Shown here in pieces: positions 1 through 8,814 of a DNA stretch of 46,842 bases (the first letter of the stretch is position 1; each line of letters begins with the position of its first letter). The translations under genes and the position numbers were made by a program. A model generated the notes under the pieces. It made no database searches. It was not told the DNA's origin and was given only the letters and a program-made list of their open reading frames with translations. The stretch is from Actinomadura sp. KC06 (GTDB lineage: Bacteria; Actinomycetota; Actinomycetes; Streptosporangiales; Streptosporangiaceae). Location: NCBI RefSeq assembly GCF_004348735.1, contig NZ_SMKT01000061.1:1-46842 (forward strand), written 5' to 3'.

Positions 1-2
1 AG

Positions 3-140
3 GACAAGATCAACGCGGAGCGGCCGCCGTCCGAGCAGGTCATCGACGAGCACCGCGACAAGTTCGGCGACGAGTACCGCCTGGCCACCGAAGGCCCCCA
101 CCCCGTCGAAAGTCTCCGCGACAAGCCCGCGTCGTCCTAG
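3..140 (+). CDS. C-terminal end of an unidentified protein (cut by window edge)
   Basis: An open frame enters from the left edge and stops at TAG 138-140, giving about 45 residues. The visible tail is hydrophilic and rich in Asp, Glu, Lys and Arg, with no hydrophobic segment. The stop lies 2 bp before the GTG of the next gene, so the two could be co-transcribed. No family can be named from this fragment. Confidence 0.45.
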   Translation, partial: DKINAERPPSEQVIDEHRDKFGDEYRLATEGPHPVESLRDKPASS

Positions 141-142
141 CC

Positions 143-715
143 GTGCCCGCTGTGGCCCGGAGACGCTCGGACGCCGAGCCGGTGAGCCTGCTCCTGCCGG
201 GGATCCTGCCGGGGATCGTACTGGGAGTGGGGCTGTGCGGGTTCGTCGACGGGATCCTTCTGCACCAGGTGCTGCAATGGCACCACATGCTGACCAGCAC
301 CGACACCGACAACATCGGCGTGAGGTACTACTCCCCGCACACCGTCTCCGGGCTGGAGATGAACACCGTGTGGGACGGGATCTTCCACGTGGTGTGCTGG
401 CTGGCGGTGCTGGCCGGGCTGGCGGTGCTGTACGCGCGGGTCACCCGCCACCGGCGCCGGGTGTGGACGTCGCGGGTGCTGTGGGGGTGGATTTTGGCGG
501 GGTGGGGGCTGTTCAACCTCGTCGAGGGAATCGTCGACCATCACGTTCTCGGCGTCCACCCTGTCCGCGGCGGCCCCCACCAGACCTGGTGGGACGTCGG
601 GTTCCTCGTCCTGGGCGCCGCGCTGCTCGCCGCCGGTCACCTCCTGCAGCTCGGGTCATCTCGGAGTGTGGGCCATCTGCTGGACGGCCGCCGACCACGA
701 CACCGGATTCCATGA
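143..715 (+). CDS. DUF2243 family membrane protein, C-terminus replaced by read-through
   Basis: The protein (190 aa, GTG start) matches the DUF2243 integral membrane family by its first helix (LLPGILPGIVLGVGLCGFVD), the GILLHQVLQWHHM histidine-rich loop, the NTVWDGIFHV segment, and the third and fourth helices around WGWILAGWGLFNLVEGIVDHH. Roughly four membrane segments are visible. The function is unknown; in actinomycetes the family often sits beside CtaG-type cytochrome oxidase assembly proteins, and a ctaG remnant lies 12 kb downstream here. The last ~20 residues (from about base 655) are not family-like. They are the out-of-frame reading of a cysteine dioxygenase remnant, so the original end was probably lost at a recombination junction. 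Confidence 0.8.
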   Translation: MPAVARRRSDAEPVSLLLPGILPGIVLGVGLCGFVDGILLHQVLQWHHMLTSTDTDNIGVRYYSPHTVSGLEMNTVWDGIFHVVCWLAVLAGLAVLYARVTRHRRRVWTSRVLWGWILAGWGLFNLVEGIVDHHVLGVHPVRGGPHQTWWDVGFLVLGAALLAAGHLLQLGSSRSVGHLLDGRRPRHRIP

Positions 716-1049
716 TCATGACGTGTCCCGCGGTGCCGTACGCGTGGCACGAGGCGCCATCCGCCACGAGCGTCTGCGGCTGGACGGCACCGGAACCGAA
801 CACTCCAGTGAACTGGTGGAGGAAAGGCACACCTTCTCTTTCGACGAAACCCACATCCACTGCATGCGCTACGAGCCCCGGGCAGGGCGCACGGTCACCA
901 TCCACGCCTACTCGCCGCCACTCGAACGCACGGGCCAGTACGCCAACGGCGACGACGGTCTCCTGCAACCGGGTACCGACCTCCTCGGCCGAGCCCTGAC
1001 ACCGCACCTGAAATACCGTCCCGAAATCTCCCACGTGTCAGGCTCGTAG
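666..1049 (+). pseudogene. Cysteine dioxygenase-like remnant, 5' truncated and frameshifted
   Basis: The frame shows the cupin signature of actinobacterial cysteine dioxygenases: WAICW, a GFHDHD metal-binding His-x-His, GAVRVARGAIRHERL, the second cupin strand around THIHCMRYEP, and IHAYSPPL. The N-terminal third expected for the family is missing and the fragment overlaps the end of the DUF2243 gene in another frame. Near base 963 the homology shifts into another frame (RVPTSSAEP) and returns around base 997. This is consistent with two compensating indels. Intact relatives oxidise cysteine to cysteine sulfinate; this copy is very probably inactive. Confidence 0.65.
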
Positions 1050-1122
1050 CCTTCAGAAACGCCTTTCCCACCGTGCGCGGCGGGCCCGCTCGCCCGGACT
1101 GCGGCCACGGGTTCCTACAGGC

Positions 1123-1698
1123 TCATCCACGCCCTGACCTACGCCGGCTACGACGATCGGGTGGCCGCCGGCCGTAAGCCTCATCGCGAGACAGCGGGCC
1201 CACATCGGTGTGCCGGCCCATGCGCCTGGCAGCGTGACGCTGCCCAGGGCCAGGTCCGGATCGAGAAGCCAGGGCATCGGCGACGGCACCCGTCACGAAG
1301 CCGTAAACCGCCTTATGCAGCACGTCCACGCCCAGTTCGAGGCGAGGCCAGGACGCCGGAGGCGCACCGACACCGGTGGCGTTCTCCAACAACTGATCAT
1401 TAGTGAGCCGCACCACGGTGAACTTCGCCGAGGACCACGGGCCCCGCAACCCCGCATGCGCCATCGCCGAACGCAAGACCCCCAGCAGCGCCCCCTGACC
1501 GTAATGCATGACCCAGTTCAGCGGCACCGGCTGGCGCCCCGGACGCTCCGCCATGCCCGCAAGACGCTCCAGGACCCGCGCGGGGACGTGGGAGTCCGGC
1601 CGCCCGGTCAACCGCTGCTCCAGCTTCTCCCCCAGCGTCATCACCACCGTCCCTGCCGTTCCGGCGACCAGGCCCTCCCCCACCGCACGTTTCATCAT
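1123..1698 (-). CDS. Conserved actinomycete hypothetical protein, possibly membrane associated
   Basis: About 191 aa from the ATG at 1698; a GTG 18 bp upstream is also possible. The N-terminus has a glycine/alanine-rich hydrophobic stretch (VGEGLVAGTAGTVVMTLGEK), followed by a region beginning NWVMHYGQGALLGVLR and a second hydrophobic stretch near VLHKAVYGFVTGAVADAL. I recognise this arrangement from hypothetical proteins in actinomycetes but cannot name a function. The basic tail (RRRSGRG) may be a run-on past an older stop. It is flanked by the broken cysteine dioxygenase and a convergent-strand gap and has no operon partner. Confidence 0.55.
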   Translation of the reverse strand: MMKRAVGEGLVAGTAGTVVMTLGEKLEQRLTGRPDSHVPARVLERLAGMAERPGRQPVPLNWVMHYGQGALLGVLRSAMAHAGLRGPWSSAKFTVVRLTNDQLLENATGVGAPPASWPRLELGVDVLHKAVYGFVTGAVADALASRSGPGPGQRHAARRMGRHTDVGPLSRDEAYGRRPPDRRSRRRSGRG

Positions 1699-1904
1699 GG
1701 CGCCCCGATACCCCACAAAAGTCGTTCTACATCCCCAGAACCGGCCCCGCGACGAGGAAGCCGGTGATCAAGGCACCACGTCGAATGCACCCAGCGGCAT
1801 ACGACCAACCGGCCAGGTGGGCTCACATACCGCCCGAGACCACCGTCCACAACAGCCCTCGCACGCAGCCGCGCCGGGCGGCTCGACGACCCTGATGTCG
1901 GTGG

Positions 1905-2726
1905 TCAGCGGGCGCTCTGATCCCCCTCATGTGAACTCGGGCCGGACTGCCCGGCGCCGGTCACGGGCAGAGGAAAACCGCTACGCGGTCGCACCTGGGC
2001 GGCATACAGCACGCTGGTCGGCGGCCCGTCAGGCGCCGGTACGCCCACCGCGGCGAACAGCCCTTCGTCGGCATAGTCGAGCAGCTCAGCCGATCGCAAC
2101 GGCCACGGCTCATGGGCGAACGGCAAATACAGCGGCATTCCGTACCAAGGGGTATGCGTGCCCCACCGGGCGGTGACGAAGTCCTCGGCGGTACTGGCCT
2201 GGTGGGGTTCTTGGATCCGCAATGTGAACCCGATGCCGGCCCCCGCCGGGCCGGGCAGCCGCCGCGAGGATTTGTAGCCGACGATGTCGCCATAGCGATA
2301 TCGGACCACTGTCGACCACGAGTAGGGCAGCCGCAGCAGTGCGCGGGCGGCCGTGACCACAGGCAGCCGTCCCGCCTCCATCGCCAGGAACACCGTGCTG
2401 CGACGGCCGTCCGCACCGACGGTGTAGAGGCGCACGTTGAGCTCGTCGAAATCACCCATATAGGGGAGCCGCAGAAGGCCACCGATGCGGACTTCCGTCA
2501 ACCGAAGTCCCACCACCCCGACCCATGTCTTCCCTTGACGCACATCCAGTTTCGTACCGGCAGGCACCAAATGCTCCAGAACGCTCGGCTCGTAAGGCCA
2601 ATGCAGGAACACCACGTCCCGCCAAGCTTGCGTTGACACCGCCAGTGAAATCTCGCGTGGCGGAGAGCGCGTGACCGGCTCTACTACTGCGCGACGGCCG
2701 TCGGAAGCCGAGTCATCCAATTCCAT
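1905..2726 (-). CDS. DUF2071 (YqjF-like) family protein
   Basis: 273 aa from the ATG at 2726, preceded by an AGGTGAGG ribosome binding site; a GTG 9 bp upstream is an alternative. DUF2071 features are visible in order: the FLHWPYEPSVLEHLVP N-terminal motif, GVVGLRLTEVRIGG, the NVRLYTV strand, a VFLAMEAGRLPVV segment, LPYSWSTVV, and near the C-terminus PLYLPFAHEPWPLRSAEL. The fold resembles acetoacetate decarboxylase, but no enzymatic activity has been firmly assigned to the family. The gene stands alone on the minus strand. The last 30 residues are low complexity and probably disordered. Confidence 0.85.
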   Translation of the reverse strand: MELDDSASDGRRAVVEPVTRSPPREISLAVSTQAWRDVVFLHWPYEPSVLEHLVPAGTKLDVRQGKTWVGVVGLRLTEVRIGGLLRLPYMGDFDELNVRLYTVGADGRRSTVFLAMEAGRLPVVTAARALLRLPYSWSTVVRYRYGDIVGYKSSRRLPGPAGAGIGFTLRIQEPHQASTAEDFVTARWGTHTPWYGMPLYLPFAHEPWPLRSAELLDYADEGLFAAVGVPAPDGPPTSVLYAAQVRPRSGFPLPVTGAGQSGPSSHEGDQSAR

Positions 2727-3119
2727 CGGCCTCACCTACCCGCCTGCTGCACCATCATGTTCCGTGCTGACCGTTGCTCCGGCTCTTGTGTGGCACGGGC
2801 GATGGCCCCGGCCGCAGCCACCGGGCCGGCACGCTCGCCCTGGCAACGGTCGACGGCTGGTACAACGCCGTCTCGGGTAGGGCGGAGTCGGCCCCGCTCG
2901 TGCGTTCCAGCAGCGGGGCCGCGCTTGCCCAGTGTCGCCGTCAGGTGCATGCCGCCAACAGAACGCCTACCACCGGGACGAGCCCGAGGCTCTCCAACCC
3001 CGCAGGCGCGACACCGGTGCGCATCCGCCACACCGCCGTCCGGTGGTTTGAGTTACAGGCAGGTACATCTGGACTTGTAGGCCGAGGACTTGGGGGCGGA
3101 GACCTTGATGCGGGTGCGG
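2727..3119. other. No gene recognised
   Basis: About 390 bp between the DUF2071 start and the GAF-ANTAR remnant. The frames that stay open here are short, show no family motif and have no ribosome binding site. The DUF2071 promoter should lie in the first ~100 bases, but I see no clear -35/-10 pair. Confidence 0.4.
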
Positions 3120-3832
3120 AGCCATTTCCGCGTGTTTCGGTGATCTCACGGCATGCGGTGGCGAGGTCGGGAAGGTCACGGTCGCGGGCGGCTTGAGTGG
3201 CCTGGAGGAGGAGTTCTGCGACGTCTGCCGCAGGACCTCACAGGCCCGTTCGAGCGGGCAGCGAGGGCGGGCATGATGACGCCGATGGCTGGGTCGATGG
3301 TGGTGCCCGCGAGGTCAGCGCCGTGCGAAGATGCCCGGTCAGGCCGCCCGGGTCGCCGATGCGCACCGCCAACGCCACAGCCCCGGACAGGATCTGGGAG
3401 TACCCGCGGGCCTGACTGATCTGCTCCGGCCCGAAGGCGTCGATGTTGGGGCGTAGATGTTCAGCGCCCCCCGGCCTTGGCTGTCGCCACCGGGATGCAG
3501 TGGTATCGACAGCGAGGACCGCACACCGTGCTCCAGCGCATGGGCGGCGTAATCGCCCCAACGGTCGGGATGATGCAGACCTTTGAGGAGCACCTGTTTC
3601 ATCGGTGCGAATCGAGTACAGGCACGCCCGCGGTCCAGGCTGTACGGCACCTCCGTCGACCTTCTCTGCGAGCGCGTCCGAGGACGCCACCGTCGCCGGC
3701 CGGCCGTCGGTCTTCATGGTGATCCCGCACAACAGGCCCTCGCCGATCGTCCCGGCGGCCAACTGCGCGATGTCCAGCGTGGAACCCTTCTACGCCCTCG
3801 GTGGCCAGCAGCAACTGGTGCAGCTCCGCCAC
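3120..3832 (-). pseudogene. Broken GAF-ANTAR transcription antitermination regulator
   Basis: On the minus strand, GAF-ANTAR homology can be followed only by switching frames several times. It runs MAELHQLLLATEGVEGF, then GEGLLCGITMKTDGRPATVASSD, then CLYSIRTDE, then GDYAAHALEHGVRSSLSIPL, then FGPEQISQARGYSQILSGAVALAVR, and finally an ANTAR-like LRTALTSR followed in another frame by TTIDPAIGVIM. At least four frame changes are needed, so no functional protein can be made. Intact family members bind nascent RNA through the ANTAR domain and sense signals through GAF. Three intact relatives lie at 7,026-9,540. Confidence 0.7.
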
Positions 3833-3857
3833 CGCGTCGGAGAACGTTCTTGGAGGC

Positions 3858-4060
3858 AGTGCGGGGGTGATCGACTACGACGCGTCAAAGACCGCGATGG
3901 TGGCGTTCACCAAGTCGATACCTCCACCCGGCCAAGAAGGGCGTCCGTGCGAACGTCGTCGTGCCCGGCCCGACCTGGGCCCCCCAAGCGTCGCCGACCA
4001 GGGCTATCTGGAAGGGCAGATCCGCGACATGGGGAGCGCGACCCACCTCGACAGACTCGC
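3858..4060 (+). pseudogene. Short-chain dehydrogenase/reductase fragment
   Basis: The fragment reads GVIDYDASKTAMVAFTKS, containing the SDR active-site Tyr-x-x-x-Lys (YDASK), then shifts frame to HPAKKGVRANVVVPGPTW, the segment after the catalytic helix in SDR proteins. The Rossmann nucleotide-binding N-terminus is absent. Both truncation and frameshift indicate a dead remnant. It is not a duplicate of the intact SDR at 5,285, whose corresponding residues differ. Confidence 0.6.
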
Positions 4061-4085
4061 CGTGATCGACAGGACTTGGGGCCCG

Positions 4086-4583
4086 TCAGTTCTTGCGTGC
4101 TCGCGCGGGCGCTGGCCGGGTCGATCGCGCGCCGCGAGCAGCAAAGGCCCCAGGGCGTGGACCTCGTCCACGGACCGCCGGTCGACCCAAGCCGATTGAG
4201 CTTGTTCTCCGGTTGCGGCGTCTGCCCGCGGCACTCTCCGATCGCAGCCAGGCGACGATCCAGGCCGCCTCCATGACGCCGTCCAGCAGATAGGTCCACC
4301 GAAGCGTCCCTCGGGCGACGTGAACGAGGTCGATGGTCAAGAGCGTCGCGGCCGCGCCGAGGCCGATCCGGCGGGCGTGGCCCAGGCCGTCCGGTGAGGT
4401 GCCCGCGCGCAGCTGGGTCCAGCCAGCCGATATCAGCAGACCGGCCACGGTCTGCTCAAGCCACCTGTCCTGTTTGGGCCCGAAGACCCACTCAAAACTC
4501 CTCATGCTCACCAAAGGCCACGCCCCGCCCACCACATTGAACAGACCCTGACCGCGTGCCAGCCCCGCGGGATCACGTGCCAC
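4086..4583 (-). CDS. Small actinomycete membrane protein of unknown function
   Basis: The GTG at 4583 has a GGAG 7 bases upstream and gives a 165 aa product. The core has hydrophobic segments around LFNVVGGAWPLVSMRSFEWVFG, LEQTVAGLLISAGWTQL, LGAAATLLTIDLVHVA and YLLDGVMEAAWIVAWL, suggesting four membrane helices. The segment FGPKQDRWLE links the first two. I recognise the pattern from short hypothetical proteins of actinomycetes but know no function. The ~50 residues after the last helix are Arg/Gly-rich with no family look, so the original end may have been lost to a frameshift. Confidence 0.6.
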   Translation of the reverse strand: MARDPAGLARGQGLFNVVGGAWPLVSMRSFEWVFGPKQDRWLEQTVAGLLISAGWTQLRAGTSPDGLGHARRIGLGAAATLLTIDLVHVARGTLRWTYLLDGVMEAAWIVAWLRSESAAGRRRNRRTSSIGLGRPAVRGRGPRPGAFAARGARSTRPAPARARKN

Positions 4584-4630
4584 GTGCCTGCTCCTTGCGC
4601 ACCGCGATGGAGGGGTCCGGTTCGTCGCCT

Positions 4631-4993
4631 TCATTGCGGCCTGACGGCAGCCGACTCTGCGGTTCCCGCCCGGCGGAACACGTCGGCGACCGCCGCCTTC
4701 CGGAGTTGCTCCAGACCGGCGAGCGCCCTTGAGTTTGAGCCGTCCCACCTTCTCGGCCGTCCACACCGCCAGGCTCTTGTACCGGCGGACCGGCAACCCG
4801 AGCTACCGCACAATCGACAACAGGGCCCCCGGTCGGCGGCGACGTCGTCCGCCAGCCTCCTCAGCCGCTCGGCGTCTTCCGAGCGGCTATGTACCTGCGC
4901 GACCCTGCGGGCCAGGCCCACACCGCCGACCGCCGCCGCGAGATGGTCGTGCAGATAGATCCCCAGCAGCTCCCGGGAACGAGTTTCTCCCAT
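4631..4993 (-). pseudogene. Frameshifted conserved actinomycete protein (soluble, helical)
   Basis: The minus strand starts ATG at 4993 with MGETRSRELLGIYLHDHL, then ARRVAQVHSRSEDAERLRRL. The homology then leaves this frame and continues as VRRYKSLAVWTAEKVGRLKL in another, and returns to end LEQLRKAAVADVFRRAG. The order resembles a hypothetical helical protein common in actinomycetes. At least two frameshifts break it. The function of intact relatives is unknown. Confidence 0.55.
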
Positions 4994-5284
4994 CCGCAGG
5001 CGATACCCGGAGCCTGCCGAGTAAACGGCACCACAGCCACCAATGGCCCGGACCCGTGGCCGAACGACTTCGTTAGGCGCGCCGAATGCGGGGCATACGG
5101 TTCGGTCCGGACCCCAAGGCGAGGACGACATGACGGCCACAGCGCGGAGCCTCGGCCGGGCACCTCGGCCCCTTGTCCGGCGAGCGACAGCGCGATGGGG
5201 GAACGGAGCCCCTGATGCACACGAACGATCCGTGGGCGACGCGGCACCGGAAGCTGCCCACATGGCATTGAACGGAGGATCGCC

Positions 5285-6082
5285 ATGAGCAAGAGCGATA
5301 GGCCGTTGGCCTTGGTCACCGGTGCGTCCAGCGGGATCGGCCGTGAGCTCGCGGCGGAGTTCGCCCACCACGACTTCGACGTGCTGATCGCCGCCGAGAA
5401 CGAGGAGATCGTGACCGCCGCACAGGCCATCGGCGCCGCGTCTCAGCGCGAGGCCACGCCAATACGCGTGGACTTGGCGCACCCGGAAGGGGTGGAGGAG
5501 CTGTACGCGGCGGTGAAGGCGACAGGACGGCCCCTTGCCGCCGCTGCGATCAACGCCGGCGTCGGGGTCGGCGGCGATTTCGCCCGCGACAACGCCCTCA
5601 CCGACGAGCTCAACCTGATCGATCTCAACGTCAGGTCGTCGGTGCATCTGGCCAAGCTCGTCCTAGGCGACATGGTCCGCCGGAAGCAGGGACGGCTTCT
5701 GTTCACGTCCTCTATCGCCGGAACGGCGCCGGGCCCCTTCCTGGCGACCTATGCCGCGTCCAAGGCTTTCCTGTACTCCTTCGCCGAAGCGCTCCGCTAC
5801 GAACTGCGCGACACCGGCGTAACCGTCACAGCGGTCCTTCCCGGCCCCACCGAGACCGCCTTCTTCGAACATGCGGGCGTCCTCGACACCAAGCTCGGTC
5901 AGGTATCCAAGGACGATCCCACGGACGTCGCGCGGGAGAGCTACCAGGCGCTCATGGCAGGCAAGGACCACGTCGTCACCGGCTCCCTCAAGAACAAGGC
6001 CCAGGTCGCGGCGGCCAGAGGCATGCCCGAGACGGCCAAGGCCAAAATGCAGGCGAACCTCTCCGAACCGGGCACCGGGTGA
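5285..6082 (+). CDS. SDR family NAD(P)-dependent oxidoreductase
   Basis: 265 aa with a clean ATG start and a GGAGG at 5274-5278. It has the classical SDR nucleotide-binding motif TGASSGIG near residue 15, the structural NAG-type motif (INAGVGVGG), a catalytic serine in FTSSIAG and the Tyr-x-x-x-Lys of YAASK, so it should be an active cytosolic oxidoreductase. The segment VTAVLPGPTETAFF is typical of the DltE-like/YqjQ-like group acting on small carbonyls, but the substrate cannot be read from sequence. Its TGA overlaps the GTG of the downstream STAS gene, indicating translational coupling and perhaps a role in a stress regulon. Confidence 0.9.
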   Translation: MSKSDRPLALVTGASSGIGRELAAEFAHHDFDVLIAAENEEIVTAAQAIGAASQREATPIRVDLAHPEGVEELYAAVKATGRPLAAAAINAGVGVGGDFARDNALTDELNLIDLNVRSSVHLAKLVLGDMVRRKQGRLLFTSSIAGTAPGPFLATYAASKAFLYSFAEALRYELRDTGVTVTAVLPGPTETAFFEHAGVLDTKLGQVSKDDPTDVARESYQALMAGKDHVVTGSLKNKAQVAAARGMPETAKAKMQANLSEPGTG

Positions 6083-6507
6083 ACCGTCGAAAACGTGGTC
6101 CGCGGCAGCACGGGGATCCGAGCCGGATCCGCTGTCGTGGGGAGAAGCGCCGATGGCCACCTTGGCTCGCTACCCATCTGCCGACCGAAGTCGATCTCAC
6201 GAATTACGAAGATCTCCGCACCTGCGCGCAACGGCTGCTGGACGTCGGCGTCCCCGCCATGATCCTCGATCTGACCGGCTGCAGATTCTGTGACTCCACC
6301 ACTGTGGACGCCATTCTGCGCACCTACCTCCACGCCGGGGTGCGGAACACGCCCCTGGCCCTGCGGCTGCCGCCGTCCGGCATCGTGCGACGTGTCTGCG
6401 CCATCACGGGCGTGACCCGCATCCTCCCCCTTGAAGAGGCCGAAGCGGCTGACGGCCGGGTTCCCCGCTGCCGTCTCCGCTCAGCCGGGGGGCGGTTCCG
6501 TCGCTGA
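6079..6507 (+). CDS. STAS domain protein (anti-sigma factor antagonist-like)
   Basis: 142 aa from a GTG that overlaps the stop of the SDR gene. The STAS domain runs from about residue 35: HLPTEVDLTNYEDLR, ILDLTGCRFCDSTTVDAIL, and RRVCAITGVTRILPL. The CDST segment lies where anti-anti-sigma proteins carry their phosphorylated Ser/Thr, so partner switching with an anti-sigma kinase is plausible. The first ~30 residues are basic and unlike the family. An ATG at 6153 in another frame reads MATLARYPS, which may be the original start, so one indel near 6165-6180 is possible. Confidence 0.65.
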   Translation: MNRRKRGPRQHGDPSRIRCRGEKRRWPPWLATHLPTEVDLTNYEDLRTCAQRLLDVGVPAMILDLTGCRFCDSTTVDAILRTYLHAGVRNTPLALRLPPSGIVRRVCAITGVTRILPLEEAEAADGRVPRCRLRSAGGRFRR

Positions 6508-7025
6508 ACGCCTGTTCTGGAATCGCCGCACCGCGTGTTTCTCCGAGCGCCGGAGCCGGCTGAGGGCCACGCCTACCCCGTCGTCCTTGTAGGGTGCGGC
6601 GGCACTTGAGGGAATGCAGGTCTCGCGCCTGCTCAGCAGGTCCCTGCAACAGCTACGGCCGCGGCATGCTGCCGACATGACACCCGCCTGATCCGCCGCG
6701 CGTGAAGCCAAGCCTGAGCTTTCACCCGATCGCACTCACGTTAACGGCGAGGACGCTGGCGGGTCTCAGGGACCGGTCGCCCCCTCGAAGGTCGCGTGGT
6801 CTGCATTCGGATGCTGGATGATGCCTGTATCGATATGCCAGCATTCGACCATTCGAAGACCGCGCCCGGCATCTACCGCGCCGGCCCTTCCGGCGCTCAG
6901 AGGGCCTTGAACTGCGGTGACCGGGCGGGTCTCGGTCTGTAGCTTGGGTCGGAGGCACATCGCCGTCTTTGAGTCCTGAATCGGTGGTTTCCTGTGGTCG
7001 GATTTCGCTAGCGGAGGTGCGGACG
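6508..7025. other. No gene recognised; upstream region of GAF-ANTAR gene
   Basis: About 520 bp. No open frame here has a family motif together with a ribosome binding site. The promoter of the GAF-ANTAR gene at 7,026 should lie here, but I cannot point to a convincing promoter. Confidence 0.4.
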
Positions 7026-7808
7026 GTGAAGGCAGACGGATCAGGGCCGTCGGGGGCCCGGCTGAACGTCGAGGTAGACCCGCTGGTTGAAGTGACCCTG
7101 CAGCTGCGGAACCTGCAGCACGTCCTGGCCGAGGGGGAGTCGCTGGAGATGGTCCTGGGCCGGCTGGCCGAGACTGTGCGGTCATCGATCGATGACGTCT
7201 GGGCGGTCTCGGTCACCGTGGTGTCACCGGAGGGGGCACGGACGGCGACCGCGACACACGAGTCGGTGGTGGCCATCGATGACGGCCAGTATGAGGCTGG
7301 TGAGGGGCCGTGCCTGGAGGCGGCCCGTGGGCGGCGTCCGGTGCGGGCGAGCGTGCAGGAGGCTCGGCAAACGTGGCCTGCATTCGCCGATGCGGCGGCG
7401 GCAGCGGGGTTCAACTCGTACCTGTCGGTGCCGTTGATTCTCGACGAGCAGGGGCCCGTGGTGGGTGCCTTGAACCTGTACGGGCGGGGCCGAGGTCTCT
7501 TCGATCCCGTCGACGAGGCGCTGTTGCGCCTCTTCACCGCGGCCGCGTCGGCTGCCATCGTCAACGCCCGCCGCGGAATTCAGGCTGTTGAGATGGTCGA
7601 GCAACTGCGGACGGCGCTCGCTTCGCGCGCGGAGATCGACCAGGCCAAGGGTGTCCTCATGGCCGTCCACGGCATCGATGCGGATGAGGCGTTCGAGTTG
7701 CTGGTCCAGCGGTCACAGCACGTCAATGTCAAACTCCGCGATGTGGCACGGTCACTGCTGGCCGATGTCCAGCTGGCGCAGCCACAACCTGACGACGCGG
7801 CACCATAG
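7026..7808 (+). CDS. GAF-ANTAR domain regulator
   Basis: 260 aa from the GTG at 7026, chosen because GGAGG lies at 7013-7016; upstream starts in the same frame lack a site. A GAF domain covers residues ~25-175 (VTLQLRNLQHVLAEGES near the start, YEAGEGPCLEAARGRRPVR, YLSVPLI, GALNLYGRG). The ANTAR domain follows: EQLRTALASRAEIDQAKGVL, HGIDADEAFELLVQRSQ and a closing VKLRDVARSLL. ANTAR proteins bind paired RNA hairpins and prevent transcription termination, with the GAF domain as sensor. It is convergent with two similar genes at 7,968-9,540. Confidence 0.88.
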   Translation: MKADGSGPSGARLNVEVDPLVEVTLQLRNLQHVLAEGESLEMVLGRLAETVRSSIDDVWAVSVTVVSPEGARTATATHESVVAIDDGQYEAGEGPCLEAARGRRPVRASVQEARQTWPAFADAAAAAGFNSYLSVPLILDEQGPVVGALNLYGRGRGLFDPVDEALLRLFTAAASAAIVNARRGIQAVEMVEQLRTALASRAEIDQAKGVLMAVHGIDADEAFELLVQRSQHVNVKLRDVARSLLADVQLAQPQPDDAAP

Positions 7809-7967
7809 CGTCTCCCGGCCGCCGGGTTGCGGTGCCGGTCGAACACCGCGGCTGTGCTCCCGACCCGGCTCGTACCACAGCCGAGGAGCACATCGACCCG
7901 GCCGTTGGACGAGACGACGGACCTTCCCGGGCCATTCGGCATGGCGTCCCGACGTACTGACGCCCGG

Positions 7968-8750
7968 TCACTGAGAGGCGGTCTGGAGGTAGACGGTGAA
8001 GTCGGCGGACGCGCCGTCGCCGCTCACCACGGCACGGGCGAGATCCGACATCCTGAGCCCACGGTCGTGGGCGAAGGCGCGGAGCCGGTCGAACGCCTCG
8101 TCCGGCGTGAGCTGATGGCGTTCGGCCATGATGCCCTTGGCCTGCTCGATCGTCACTCGGCTGGTGAGCGCTGCTTGGAGCTGGGCTGTCAATGTCGCCT
8201 GCCGGTTGAGGTAAGGCTGGCTCGCGATGCCGAGAGTGGAGATGTCGGCCAGCGCCTGGCCGATGTGCAGGAGGCCGGTGTCCAAGCCTCCGGGAGCGAG
8301 GCTGAAGAGGTTCAAGGTCCCGATCATCTGATCGCGCAGCCGCATCGGCAGCGCGTGCACCGCGCGGTAGCCCGCCTTCGCGGCGACCACCTGAAATGTG
8401 GGCCACCGGCCGGGCTCGTCCCGCAGGTCCGGACAGTCGATACGTACCCCGGCGCTGTAGCAGTCGGGGCCCGGCCCGTCTTTGCTGTCCAACTGGACCT
8501 GCTCCATCGCGGTGGCCTGTGCGGTGGAGGCGGCGATCAGCTGGAGCTGGTCCTGCTGGTTGGACACCAGCACTCCGACCGCGTCCACCCCGAGCAATCT
8601 CGTACACCGTTGCACGAGCAAATCCAGGAAATCGATCACATCGAAGTCGGTGACCAGCACGTCGGCCAGCTCGATGAACACCGCGGCCAGGCTGGCCGGT
8701 TCCGGAGACCGGTCCGTGGCATCCGGCTGTGGCGGTTCTGTCAAGGACAT
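7968..8750 (-). CDS. GAF-ANTAR domain regulator
   Basis: 260 aa from the ATG at 8750, preceded by AGGAGA. The GAF domain shows FIELADVLVTDFDVIDFLD, GVDAVGVLVSNQ, GPGPDCYSAGVRIDCPDLR, ALPMRLRDQMIGTLNLFS and the ALADISTLGI helix. The C-terminal ANTAR domain reads LQAALTSRVTIEQAKGIMAE and LTPDEAFDRLRAFAHDRGL. The gene lies 64 bp downstream of a second minus-strand GAF-ANTAR gene, so the pair is probably an operon. The two differ strongly in the GAF part, which suggests different input signals. Confidence 0.88.
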   Translation of the reverse strand: MSLTEPPQPDATDRSPEPASLAAVFIELADVLVTDFDVIDFLDLLVQRCTRLLGVDAVGVLVSNQQDQLQLIAASTAQATAMEQVQLDSKDGPGPDCYSAGVRIDCPDLRDEPGRWPTFQVVAAKAGYRAVHALPMRLRDQMIGTLNLFSLAPGGLDTGLLHIGQALADISTLGIASQPYLNRQATLTAQLQAALTSRVTIEQAKGIMAERHQLTPDEAFDRLRAFAHDRGLRMSDLARAVVSGDGASADFTVYLQTASQ

Positions 8751-8814
8751 GTCGCTCTCCTGCCGGTGTCGAGGGCACGCAGCCCTGGGACGATGGTGCT
8801 CTGACCCAGGGCGA

